Positions 1-7,968 of a stretch of DNA of 46,008 nt are shown piece by piece. The stretch spans positions 1 through 46,008 of the forward strand of contig NZ_JAAFZA010000066.1 in assembly GCF_015356865.1 (NCBI RefSeq), in the 5' to 3' direction. Within the stretch, counting starts at the first letter, position 1. Each line of letters begins with the position of its first letter. This stretch comes from Catenulispora pinisilvae (GTDB lineage: Bacteria; Actinomycetota; Actinomycetes; Streptomycetales; Catenulisporaceae). Below the pieces are notes generated by a model. It was not told the DNA's origin and searched no databases. It was given only the letters and a program-made list of their open reading frames with translations. The position numbers were made by a program, and so were the translations under genes.

Positions 1-259
1 CCCGGACTTGCTGGAGTTGCAGAGGCCTGAGCTGCGGCGGGGTTGTGAACGCGGGAACCGGCAGCCGACAAACACACCCGCCGACCCGAACCCCGAACCA
101 GCACACCTATAACCGAAGGCCGTAAAAAGCTTTACAACCACAAGCCAACCGCAACCCGGCCCGCGAACTCCAGCCCCCAAAGAAGATCCGAACCCGCACA
201 CCCAAAACCGGCTCGCTACCGCATCCCGCCAGCGACCGCCCCTGCCCCCCTGCCGCCCG
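1..259. other. No supported gene; C/A-rich intergenic stretch
   Basis: No convincing coding region. The + strand frame beginning at base 2 is open to a TAA near 110 and could be the tail of a gene entering the window, but its composition gives no support. From about 60 to 240 the + strand is strikingly rich in C and A and poor in G and T. A small inverted repeat, GTAAA-4 nt-TTTAC, lies at 122-135. The LysR gene ends at 260. Confidence 0.4.
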
Positions 260-1165
260 TCACACGGCTGAAAGTCCACTACCCGGCAAGGTCCACTGGC
301 TGTCGATGAACGCCAGGAACCGCGCGGCCGCCGGGGCGAGGGCGTGATCGGTCCGCCACGTCAGCCCGATCGTCCGGCCCGCGGCCCGGGTCGACAGGCT
401 GATGCCGATGGTGCCGCTCAGGCCGACGAACTGCTCGGGGACCACCGCCACCCCCAGGCCGGCGGCGACCAGGCCCTCGATGGTGGCCAGATCGGCGCTC
501 TCGAAGGAGATCCGGGGGACGACCCCGGCCTCGGCCAGCAGCCCGTCCAACAGCGTCCGGAAGCCGAAGCCGACCGGGGTGGTGACGAGTTCCTCGCCGG
601 CGAGTTCGCCCAGGGCGATGCGCTTGCGGTCGCGCAGGCGGTGGCTCGGCGGCACCACGACGACCAGCCGTTCGCGTTGCAGCGGCAGCCAGCCGAAGTC
701 GCCGGTCGGGCGCGGGGAGGTCACCGCCAGTTCGGCGGCGCCGGTGCGCAGGTCGTCCCGGATGTGGTGGGCCGCCTCCTGGGCGAGCAGGACGCGGACG
801 CCGGGCGCGTGCTCGTGGAAGGCCCGCAGCAGCCGCGGGACCAGCGAGGTGGCCATCGAGTCCAGGAACGCCAGCCGCACCACGCCCCGGTCGGGGTCCA
901 GGCGCGCGGACAGTTCGGTCGTCAACTGCTCGTAGCGGGCCAGCAGGTCCCGGGCCGCCGCGACGACGAGTTCGCCGTTGGGATTGGGCGCGACGCCGTC
1001 CGGTGCCCGTTCGAACAGCCGGGTCTCCAGTTCGGCCTCGACGCGCGCCAGCGCCCGGGACAGCGTGGGCTGGCTGACGCCGAGGATCGCGGCGGTTTCG
1101 GTCATGTGCCGGTGGTCGGCGAGCGCGACCAGCCAGCTGAGATCACGCAGCAGCATCGCGGCCAT
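260..1165 (-). CDS. LysR-family transcriptional regulator
   Basis: A 301-residue protein of normal LysR length. The N-terminal winged HTH spans about residues 7-65, with a helix pair around MTETAAILGVSQPTLSRAL and then LETRLFER. The rest is the periplasmic-binding-protein-like effector domain, including GVVRLAFLDS and GLGVAVVPE. A second in-frame ATG at 1156 is an alternative start; both leave the HTH intact. It is transcribed away from the MFS gene at 1251 with an 85-bp gap that carries a T-N11-A palindrome. The inferred role is control of that exporter and of itself in response to an unknown small molecule. Family assignment is firm; the ligand cannot be read from sequence. Confidence 0.93.
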   Translation of the reverse strand: MAAMLLRDLSWLVALADHRHMTETAAILGVSQPTLSRALARVEAELETRLFERAPDGVAPNPNGELVVAAARDLLARYEQLTTELSARLDPDRGVVRLAFLDSMATSLVPRLLRAFHEHAPGVRVLLAQEAAHHIRDDLRTGAAELAVTSPRPTGDFGWLPLQRERLVVVVPPSHRLRDRKRIALGELAGEELVTTPVGFGFRTLLDGLLAEAGVVPRISFESADLATIEGLVAAGLGVAVVPEQFVGLSGTIGISLSTRAAGRTIGLTWRTDHALAPAAARFLAFIDSQWTLPGSGLSAV

Positions 1166-1176
1166 GATACGCGGGG

Positions 1177-1195
1177 CGATACGGATTACGCATCG
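1177..1195. promoter_or_regulatory. Candidate LysR box (T-N11-A palindrome)
   Basis: A 19-bp imperfect palindrome, CGATACGGATTACGCATCG, has perfect 4-bp outer arms and the T-N11-A spacing typical of LysR sites. It sits 12 bp before the LysR start and 55 bp before the MFS start, between the two divergent genes. Assignment to this LysR is inference from position and symmetry. Confidence 0.55.
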
Positions 1196-1250
1196 AGAAG
1201 GCCCATTTCTGCTATTGGACGCATGAAGGCGGCAGAGTCAGGATCGTCGG

Positions 1251-2504
1251 GTGACCACCCTCGCTCAAGCCGATACCGTCCCAGCCGGACCCGAGGGGCA
1301 CCTGCCCGGCACCCCAGAGTATCGCCGCGTCCTGACCGCCCTGTTCGCCGCGGGCATAGCCACCTTCGTCCTCCTCTACGACACCCAAGCGCTGCTCCCC
1401 GATCTCACCCGCGCCTTCCACATCTCGCCGGCCGCGAGCACGCTCTCGGTCTCGGCGGCCACCATCGGTCTGGCCCTGGCGCTGCTGGTGTTCGGGCCGC
1501 TGTCCGAAGCTGTGGGCCGCACGGTTCTGATCCGGTTCTCCATGGCCGCCTCGGCGGTGCTGGCGATCATCTGCGCCGCCGCCCCCAACTGGGATTCCCT
1601 GATCGCGCTGCGGCTGCTGGCCGGGGTGGCGCTCGCGGGGCTGCCGGCGGTGGCCACCGCGTACCTGCGCGAGGAGATGCACCCGACCGCCCAGGCGCGC
1701 GCCGCGGGGATCTACATCGGCGGGACCGCGATCGGCGGGATGGCGGCCCGGCTCGTGACGGCGCCGATCGCCGAGGCGGCCGGGTGGCGGTGGGCGCTGG
1801 TGGCCGCCGCCGCGGTGTCCACGGCCTGCGCCGTGGTCGTCGCGGTCACCCTGCCGCCGTCGCGGCACTTCGTCGCGACCCCGCTGCGGGCCCGGACCGT
1901 GCTGGCGATGCAGCGCCGGGCGCTGGCGGACCCGGCGCTGCTGGCCCTGTACGCCCTGGGTGCTTGTGCGGTCGGGGCGCTGGTCGCGGTGTTCAACGCC
2001 GTGGGGTTCCGGCTCACCGGCGCTCCGTTCCATCTGGGCGTCGGTCTGGTCAGCCTGGTGTTCCTGACGTATCCGCTGGGGACGGTGAGCTCCACGGTGT
2101 CCGGCCGGCTGGCCGACCGGCTGGGGCGGCGGGCGATCGCGCCGATCGGCTGTGCGGTCGCCTTCGGCGGGGTGCTGCTGACGCTGACCGGGTCGCTGCC
2201 GGTCGTCATCATCGGGATCGCGGCGCTGACCGTCGGGTTCTTCTGCGTGCACGGCCTGGCCAGCGGCTGGGTCACGGCGCGTTCGCACGCGTCGGGAGCC
2301 AGCCCCAGCCAGGCCGCGGCGTTCTACCTGTTCACCTATTACGTCGGTTCGTCGGTGTTCGGCAGCCTGGGCGGCCGCGCGTGGTCGGCCGGCGGCTGGC
2401 CGGGCGTGGTCACGGTAGCGGGCTCGCTGCTGGGGATCGCTGGAGTGCTAGCCCTGCTGCTGCGTCGGATCCCGCCGCTGGTCGCGCCGCGGGCAGCGGG
2501 CTGA
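1251..2504 (+). CDS. MFS transporter (12 TM, drug/metabolite exporter type)
   Basis: A 417-residue major facilitator protein with a GTG start just downstream of the divergent LysR gene. The first helix begins near residue 28 (VLTALFAAGIATFVLLYD). The loop 2-3 signature appears as GPLSEAVGRTVLI, and the second half has the equivalent loop GRLADRLGRRAI. Layout and neighbours match the YnfM-like efflux pattern of a LysR regulator divergent from an MFS pump. The substrate is unknown. The last 95 bp overlap, in antisense, the 3' end of the permease gene on the other strand. Confidence 0.92.
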   Translation: MTTLAQADTVPAGPEGHLPGTPEYRRVLTALFAAGIATFVLLYDTQALLPDLTRAFHISPAASTLSVSAATIGLALALLVFGPLSEAVGRTVLIRFSMAASAVLAIICAAAPNWDSLIALRLLAGVALAGLPAVATAYLREEMHPTAQARAAGIYIGGTAIGGMAARLVTAPIAEAAGWRWALVAAAAVSTACAVVVAVTLPPSRHFVATPLRARTVLAMQRRALADPALLALYALGACAVGALVAVFNAVGFRLTGAPFHLGVGLVSLVFLTYPLGTVSSTVSGRLADRLGRRAIAPIGCAVAFGGVLLTLTGSLPVVIIGIAALTVGFFCVHGLASGWVTARSHASGASPSQAAAFYLFTYYVGSSVFGSLGGRAWSAGGWPGVVTVAGSLLGIAGVLALLLRRIPPLVAPRAAG

Positions 2505-3969
2505 GCGCCGGGCTGGTCCCCGATACGGCCACCGGTCGCGGCACCGGGATCGCGGAGCCGCCGCCGAGGTGGTTGAACACCAGGTTCAGCGTGAACGCCA
2601 CCACCACCGCGATGGTGATCGGGCTGCCGAAGACGATCTGGGCCCAGCTCGGGAACTTCTCGAAGAAGATCGAGTTCCCGAAGCGGTCCATGGCGTAGGC
2701 GGGGAGCAGGGACAGTCCCAGGGACGTCGCCACGATCAGCAGGTTGTTGTTGCCGTGGAACTCGGCCTTCTTCAGGGTCTGGATGCCGACGGCGGTGACG
2801 GTCGCGAACATCACCAGGGCCGCGCCGCCGACCACGAACTCCGGCACCGCGGCCACGAACGCCCCGACCTTCGGGATCACTCCCATCACCACCAGGAAGC
2901 CGCCGGTGACCGCGGTGACCCAGCGGGAGCGCACGCCGGTCATCTGGACCAGGCCGACGTTCTCGGCGAACAGGGTGTCGGGGAAGGAGTTCATGGACCC
3001 GCCGAGCAGCGCCGACAGGCCGTCGGCGGCCAGGCCGCGGGTGATGTCCGAGCCGGTTAGCTCCTTGCCGGTCATCTCGGCGACCGCGAGCATGTCGGCG
3101 GTGGACTCGGTGTAGGTGACCAGCATGACGATGCACATCGAGATGACCGCCGCGGCGTCGAACTTCGGGGCGCCGAAGTGGAAGGGCGCGGCCAGGCCCA
3201 GCCAGTCGGCGTGGCCGACGCCGGACAGGTCCCAGGAGTGCGTGCGGGTGCTCCCGGACCAGCTGTGTGTGAACAGGGCCAGCACCGCGCCGACGATGAT
3301 GGCCAGCAGCGGGGCGATCTGGCCGAGGAAGCCGCGCAGAGTGCGGGCCAGGATGAGGATGCCGAAGACCACGGCGAAGGCCACCATGATGTGCGAGACC
3401 TGGCCGTAGTGCGGGTCCTCGGTGTCGTGGCCGGCGATCATCGCCGCGGCCGGGCCGATCAGCGAGAGCCCGATGACGGTGATGACGATCCCGGCCACCA
3501 GCGGCGGGAAGAAGCGGATCACCTTGGCGAAGGGTTTGGCGATCAGCAGGCCGAACACGCCCGAACACAGCATGGCGCCGTAGACGTAGGGCAGGCCCTT
3601 CTCGCCGCCGAACTTGGCGGCGATGGTGATCATCGGCGGGATGACGGTGAACGTCGCGCCGGCCACCACCGGCAGCCGCACGCCGAACAGCTTGCCGACG
3701 CCGACCGCCTGGATCAGCGTGGCCACCCCGGCGACCAGCAGGTCGGCGTTGACCAGCAGCGCGATGGTGGCGGCGGACAGCTTGAGCGCGCCGCCGACGA
3801 CGAACGGGACGGCGATGGCGCCGGCGTACATGATGAACAGGTGCTGCAGGCCCAGGATGGTCAGCCGGGGCGCCGGCAGGACCTCGTCGACCGGGTGTAC
3901 TCGGGGTTTGGCATCTGGTGCCTCTGGAGGTATCGAAGTATCGCGCGGGCCGCTTTCGGATGTGCTCAT
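2410..3969 (-). CDS. NCS2-family nucleobase permease (xanthine/uracil type)
   Basis: A 519-residue membrane protein of the nucleobase:cation symporter-2 family. The N-terminal signature LGLQHLFIMYAGAIAVPFVV is followed by alternating hydrophobic segments and ends in a Pro/Ala/Ser-rich cytoplasmic tail. I chose the ATG at 3969 over the upstream ATG at 4017 because AGGGAG lies about 8 nt before it and the upstream 16 residues look unlike the family. It lies beside and in the same orientation as the purine-degradation operon, so import of xanthine, urate or a related base is likely. Its final residues are encoded opposite the MFS gene. Substrate specificity among purines and uracil is inferred from context. 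Confidence 0.9.
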   Translation of the reverse strand: MSTSESGPRDTSIPPEAPDAKPRVHPVDEVLPAPRLTILGLQHLFIMYAGAIAVPFVVGGALKLSAATIALLVNADLLVAGVATLIQAVGVGKLFGVRLPVVAGATFTVIPPMITIAAKFGGEKGLPYVYGAMLCSGVFGLLIAKPFAKVIRFFPPLVAGIVITVIGLSLIGPAAAMIAGHDTEDPHYGQVSHIMVAFAVVFGILILARTLRGFLGQIAPLLAIIVGAVLALFTHSWSGSTRTHSWDLSGVGHADWLGLAAPFHFGAPKFDAAAVISMCIVMLVTYTESTADMLAVAEMTGKELTGSDITRGLAADGLSALLGGSMNSFPDTLFAENVGLVQMTGVRSRWVTAVTGGFLVVMGVIPKVGAFVAAVPEFVVGGAALVMFATVTAVGIQTLKKAEFHGNNNLLIVATSLGLSLLPAYAMDRFGNSIFFEKFPSWAQIVFGSPITIAVVVAFTLNLVFNHLGGGSAIPVPRPVAVSGTSPALSPLPAARPAAGSDAAAGLALQRSPAASPLP

Positions 3970-4036
3970 GGAGGGGCTCCCTTGGCGTGAGGGGTTTATC
4001 ACTGAGCCGTGCCCCATGCGGTAGTGCCCTTGCCGA

Positions 4037-4053
4037 GCTACCGGTGCGGTAGC
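4037..4053. promoter_or_regulatory. Palindrome upstream of permease
   Basis: GCTACCG-GTG-CGGTAGC is a perfect 7-bp inverted repeat about 70-85 bp upstream of the permease start. Part of it (TGCGGTAG) is repeated directly at about 4016-4023. This is a candidate operator for a purine-responsive regulator; the regulator is not identified. Confidence 0.45.
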
Positions 4054-4285
4054 GTCCGAGCCTGCCGTTGTACCGATGAGGGTGGTGCTGGTGCGCGCTG
4101 GTGTTTCTGTGGAACGGGGGGCGGAGCCGACATCCGTTCCGGGCGAGTTTTTCGTGAGCTGTTAACCCATTGGATGCGAAGCTAGTCGGCCGCCTGATGC
4201 CCAGTCAATGAAACTCATCGGATTTTTCTATAGCGGAGCAGGATTCGCACCTTCCCACAATGCAGTTTTCTGAGATACCAGAAAT

Positions 4286-4340
4286 GGGCATGGCGATACC
4301 CTCGCCGTCGTATTTCTGACGGCGAGGGAATGCCATACCC
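4286..4340 (-). terminator. Long imperfect hairpin after allantoicase
   Basis: The core is a perfect 11-bp stem, CCCTCGCCGTC (4299-4309) with GACGGCGAGGG (4318-4328) and an 8-nt loop. Outer arms GGGCATGGC and GCCATACCC extend the pairing to about 22 bp with mismatches. It begins 12 bp after the allantoicase stop, at the end of the fifteen-gene minus-strand convoy. There is no clear U-tract, as is usual for actinobacterial terminators. Confidence 0.6.
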
Positions 4341-4352
4341 GGAGGATTTGTA

Positions 4353-5402
4353 CTATGCGTGGTCCTGCCAGCGGGCCTGGACGGCGGCCAGCCCGGAGTC
4401 GGTGAGGGTGCCCAGGACGCGCAGCCGGGCCACGCCGCCGTCCGGGCGTACTTCCAGGCGCAGGTGGGTCACGGGGCGGGCGTCGCCGAGCCGGAAGCGG
4501 TGCCTGTAGTCCGGCAGCACGCGGGTCTGCCCGATCACTTCGAACCAGTCCGAGCCCGCGGGCTCGCCCGGCCGGTCGGCGCCGAGAAGGACGATGTGGT
4601 CCGGCGCGTTGCCCTTGTAGTTGGCGGTGTCGATCTCGATCACGGCCGGGACGCCCTGGGCGGCCAGCCGGACCTCGATCCAGTCGCCGGCGTCGTCGCG
4701 GCGGCGGGCCGTCTCCCAGCCCTCGCCCATGACCCGGGACTCCCCCGGTTTGATCAGGTTCTCGGGCGCGGAGAAGAACATGTTGGAGGCGGCGACGATC
4801 TGCGCGCCATTGGTCAGGGCGGCCAGGTCCACCGGGACGCCGGCCAGGAACCGCGGGTCCGGCACGGGGTCGCCGTAGACCCGGAAACGGGCGATGCCAC
4901 CGTCCGGGATCATGGCGAGCCGGACGTGGGTGAAGCGGCGCCCGGTACCGGCCGCGGCCTCGACGGCGAAGTGCTGCTCGCAGTCCCCGGACAGCGGGCT
5001 GACCGGCACGATCTCGGTCCACTCGGCGGCCAGCAGGTCGGCCGGGGTCGGGAAGCCGGGGACGCTGGCCGCTTCGACGCGGGCGTGCGGCGGGTAGTTG
5101 CCGATGAAGAACGCGGTGTCGACGGTGACGCCGCGCACCACGCCGGGGATTCCGAGGCGGATGATCGCCGAGTCGTGCTCGGTGCCCTCGACGCCGGGAC
5201 CGCCAGGCCGCCGGCGCCGGGTCTCCCAGCCGTCCACGACCTGGCCTTTGTGGCCGAACGTGTGGGGGCTGAAGGTCGACGGTTCGGGGCGGATCAGCGC
5301 CTCCTTCTCGCCGAAGAACTCGTCGTTGGCCCACACCACGGCGCCCCCGACGTCGCGGGCGGCCAAGTCGGTCAGGCGGGTGAAGGACGGGGTGTCGCTC
5401 AT
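4353..5402 (-). CDS. alc: Allantoicase
   Basis: A 349-residue protein that hydrolyses allantoate to ureidoglycolate and urea. It shows the two tandem jelly-roll repeats of the family: [18 protein letters not shown] with GWETRRRR in the first half, and [16 protein letters not shown] with [10 protein letters not shown] and [16 protein letters not shown] in the second. The ATG at 5402 overlaps the allantoinase stop (ATGA, 5399-5402), so I use it rather than any upstream in-frame codon. It is the last gene of the purine convoy, directly after allantoinase, the preceding enzyme. The length is normal for the family. Confidence 0.95.
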   Translation of the reverse strand: MSDTPSFTRLTDLAARDVGGAVVWANDEFFGEKEALIRPEPSTFSPHTFGHKGQVVDGWETRRRRPGGPGVEGTEHDSAIIRLGIPGVVRGVTVDTAFFIGNYPPHARVEAASVPGFPTPADLLAAEWTEIVPVSPLSGDCEQHFAVEAAAGTGRRFTHVRLAMIPDGGIARFRVYGDPVPDPRFLAGVPVDLAALTNGAQIVAASNMFFSAPENLIKPGESRVMGEGWETARRRDDAGDWIEVRLAAQGVPAVIEIDTANYKGNAPDHIVLLGADRPGEPAGSDWFEVIGQTRVLPDYRHRFRLGDARPVTHLRLEVRPDGGVARLRVLGTLTDSGLAAVQARWQDHA

Positions 5403-6742
5403 CGGACCTCCGGGGGTGTGAGGAAGCGTCCGCGCGGGGCGCCGGTGATCGGCTCGCCGCGCAGGTAGGTCGCGCGCACGACGCCGTGCAGTTCGCGGCC
5501 GGCGTAGGGGGTGACAGGGTTCTTGTGGTGCAGGGCCGCCGGATCGACGGTGAACGCGGCGTCGGGGTCGAAGACCACCAGGTCGGCGTCGCAGCCCACG
5601 GCGATGCGGCCCTTGGCCGGCAGCCCGACCAGGTCGGCGGGCCGGGTGGCCATCCACTGCGCGACGTCGGCCAGGCTCCGGCCCCGGGCCCGCGCGCCGG
5701 TCCACACCGCCGACAGCCCCAGTTGCAGCGAGGAGATCCCGCCCCAGGCCGCGGCGAAGTCGCCGGAGTCCAGATGCTTGAGGTCGGGCGTGGACGGCGA
5801 GTGGTCGGACACGACGACGTCGATCACACCGTCGGCGAGCGCCGCCCACAACGCCTCACGGTCCTGAGCGCGGCGGATCGGCGGGCAGCACTTGAACTCG
5901 GTGGCGCCGTCGCCGATCTCCTCGGCGCTGAAGGTGAGGTAGTGCGGGCAGGTCTCGGCGGTGACGCGGACGCCGCGGGCCTTCGCGGCGGCGATGCGCG
6001 GCAGGGCTTCGGCGGCGGCCAGGTGCAGGATGTGGACGCGGGCGCGGTATTCGTGCGCGGCGTCGATGACGGCGGCGATGGCGCTGTCCTCGGCGGCGGC
6101 CGGCCGCGAGGCCAGGAAATCGTGATAGCGGGTACTGGAAGGCGCGGCGGCGAGCACTTCGGCGTTCTCGGCATGGACGATGAGAAGCCCGTCGAACCGG
6201 GCGATCTCACGCAATGCTTTGCGCATTTCCGGAACGGTCAGCGCCGGGAACTCCTCGACACCGGAATCGGCGAGGAAGCATTTGAAGCCGAACACGCCCT
6301 TCTTGTGCAAAGGACGCAGCGCGACTGTGTTGCCGGGTATCGCACCACCCCAGAATCCGACATCGACGAAACACTTCCCGTCGGCCGCTTTGCGCTTGAC
6401 GTCCAGCGCGGGCCCGTCCACCGTCGGCGGGATCGAGTTGAGCGGCATGTCGACCAGCGCGGTCACACCCCCGGCCGCCGCCGCGCGGGTGGCGGAGGCG
6501 AAGCCCTCCCACTGCGTGCGGCCGGGCTCGTTGACGTGCACATGCGTGTCGACCAGGCCGGGCAGCAGCGCGGTGTCGGCGAGGTCGAGCTCCACCCGGC
6601 CGGTGTAGGGGGCGCGGTATTCGCCGACCGCGGCAATGCGGCCGTCCCGCACACCCACCGCGGCCGGGCGCGGGCGCACGGCGTCGGGCAGGACGGCGCG
6701 CGTAGAGCGCAGGACCAGGTCGAAGCGATCGTTCGTGGTCAT
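5399..6742 (-). CDS. allB: Allantoinase
   Basis: A 447-residue cyclic amidohydrolase opening the allantoin ring to allantoate. Metal ligands are visible: HVH at residues 67-69 in [18 protein letters not shown], the probable carbamylated lysine near 153 in [18 protein letters not shown], and the aspartate in [16 protein letters not shown] distinguishes allantoinase from dihydropyrimidinase and dihydroorotase. The start overlaps the glycerate kinase stop (ATGA, 6739-6742) and the stop overlaps the allantoicase start, implying translational coupling. Confidence 0.96.
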   Translation of the reverse strand: MTTNDRFDLVLRSTRAVLPDAVRPRPAAVGVRDGRIAAVGEYRAPYTGRVELDLADTALLPGLVDTHVHVNEPGRTQWEGFASATRAAAAGGVTALVDMPLNSIPPTVDGPALDVKRKAADGKCFVDVGFWGGAIPGNTVALRPLHKKGVFGFKCFLADSGVEEFPALTVPEMRKALREIARFDGLLIVHAENAEVLAAAPSSTRYHDFLASRPAAAEDSAIAAVIDAAHEYRARVHILHLAAAEALPRIAAAKARGVRVTAETCPHYLTFSAEEIGDGATEFKCCPPIRRAQDREALWAALADGVIDVVVSDHSPSTPDLKHLDSGDFAAAWGGISSLQLGLSAVWTGARARGRSLADVAQWMATRPADLVGLPAKGRIAVGCDADLVVFDPDAAFTVDPAALHHKNPVTPYAGRELHGVVRATYLRGEPITGAPRGRFLTPPEVR

Positions 6743-7968
6743 ACGGCGGCCCCGATGAGCGCGTCAGCGGCGATGGTGGCCGCGAGCCGTTCGAGGAGCG
6801 GGCCCGCGTCGAGGATGCAGCGGTCGAGGTCGGGCTCGATGGCGCTGAGCGTGTAGGCGGCGCGGATACCGGCGGCTTCGAGCTCGGCGGGGGTCAGGGT
6901 GCAGACACCGGCCACGGCGACGACGGGGACGCCAGCGCGAGCGGCGGCTCGGGCGACACCGGCCGGGGCCTTGCCGCGCAGGGACTGAGGATCGAGGGAG
7001 CCTTCGCCGGTGATGATGAGGCGGGCGCCGTGAGCTTTGGTCGCGAAATCGGCCAGGTCCAGGACGATGTCGATGCCGGGTTCCAGGCGCGCGCCGAGGA
7101 GCGACATGGCTGCGAAGCCGATGCCGCCTGCCGCGCCCGCGCCGGGGACTTGGGAAAAGTCGGCCGGGCCGGGGCCAGGCGCCTGGCACGAATCAGCACC
7201 CGCGACATCGGCCCGCGCACCGGCCAGGCCGGGGCCGAAGCCCCGACCCCCGACCGTGCCTTGAACCAAGCGAGCCCAGTTCGCCAGCGCCGCGTCGAGC
7301 AGCGCGACATCTTCTGCCGTCGCGCCCTTCTGTGGCCCGTACACCGCTGCCGCCCCCGATGGCCCCAGCAGTGGATTGTCGACATCGCTGGCCACGATCA
7401 GCTCCCCGACCGCGACCAGCTCGCTCAGGTCGATCCGCGCCAGCCGGGCCAGTGCCGCACCGCCTCGCGGCAGTTCCCGCCCGGCGTCATCGAGCAGGCG
7501 CGCGCCGAGCGCCTGGACCAGGCCCGCTCCCCCGTCGGTGCAGGCGCTGCCGCCGAGCCCGAGGATGATGCGTGTGCAGCCGGCCTCGATCGCCGCGCGG
7601 ATCAGCTGCCCGGTGCCGTACGACGTGGCCGACAGCGGGGCCGCCTCGCCGCGCGGCAGCCTGCGCAGGCCCGAGGCTTCGGCGACCTCGATCACCGCTG
7701 TGGCGCCGCGCACCGCGAAGCCCGCTTCGATCGGTGCGCCGGTCGGGCCGGTCGCGCGGGTCAGGACCCGCGCGAAGCCGGCTTCGACTGCCGCCTGGAC
7801 CGTGCCCTCGCCGCCGTCGGCGACCGGGATCGTGCGGATGCCCAGGCCCGGCGCCACGCGGCGGAGTCCCGCGGCGAGATGGGATGTGGCCTCGGCCGCG
7901 CTCAGTGAGCCCTTGAACTTGTCCGTGGCCAGCAGAATGTGGCCCGCGCTGGACTGCGGCATGGTCAC
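6739..7968 (-). CDS. glxK: Glycerate 2-kinase (GlxK/GarK family)
   Basis: A 409-residue glycerate kinase producing phosphoglycerate from the glycerate made by the two genes upstream. Motifs: [11 protein letters not shown] near the N-terminus, [23 protein letters not shown] and [11 protein letters not shown] place the start at GTG 7968, which overlaps the gcl stop as GTGA; ATG 7962 is the alternative. Just before PGAGAAGG there is an extra Gly/Pro/Ala-rich segment of about 30 residues (DNA about 7150-7250) that the family usually lacks. It is probably a surface loop expansion. Confidence 0.93.
   Translation of the reverse strand: MTMPQSSAGHILLATDKFKGSLSAAEATSHLAAGLRRVAPGLGIRTIPVADGGEGTVQAAVEAGFARVLTRATGPTGAPIEAGFAVRGATAVIEVAEASGLRRLPRGEAAPLSATSYGTGQLIRAAIEAGCTRIILGLGGSACTDGGAGLVQALGARLLDDAGRELPRGGAALARLARIDLSELVAVGELIVASDVDNPLLGPSGAAAVYGPQKGATAEDVALLDAALANWARLVQGTVGGRGFGPGLAGARADVAGADSCQAPGPGPADFSQVPGAGAAGGIGFAAMSLLGARLEPGIDIVLDLADFATKAHGARLIITGEGSLDPQSLRGKAPAGVARAAARAGVPVVAVAGVCTLTPAELEAAGIRAAYTLSAIEPDLDRCILDAGPLLERLAATIAADALIGAAV

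Larger units (their letters stand above)
3970..4352. other. Gene-free gap between permease and allantoicase
   Basis: This 383-bp gap holds no coding region. Near the permease it has a repeated TGCGGTAG (4016-4023 and 4045-4052) and a palindrome at 4037-4053. Its centre (4140-4240) is distinctly less GC-rich than the genes. Near the allantoicase stop it has a long imperfect hairpin at 4286-4340. It probably contains the end of the purine operon transcript and an independent promoter for the permease. Confidence 0.6.

Noticed and set aside
344-2698. Very long + strand open frame crossing the LysR and MFS genes
   Set aside because: It is antisense to LysR and out of frame with the MFS gene; its product is Arg/Gly/Pro/Ala-rich with no domain, as expected from GC-rich shadow frames.
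3178-3990. Open frame antisense to the nucleobase permease
   Set aside because: The product is Asp/Gly/Arg/His-rich low complexity, and the permease on the other strand has clear family motifs.
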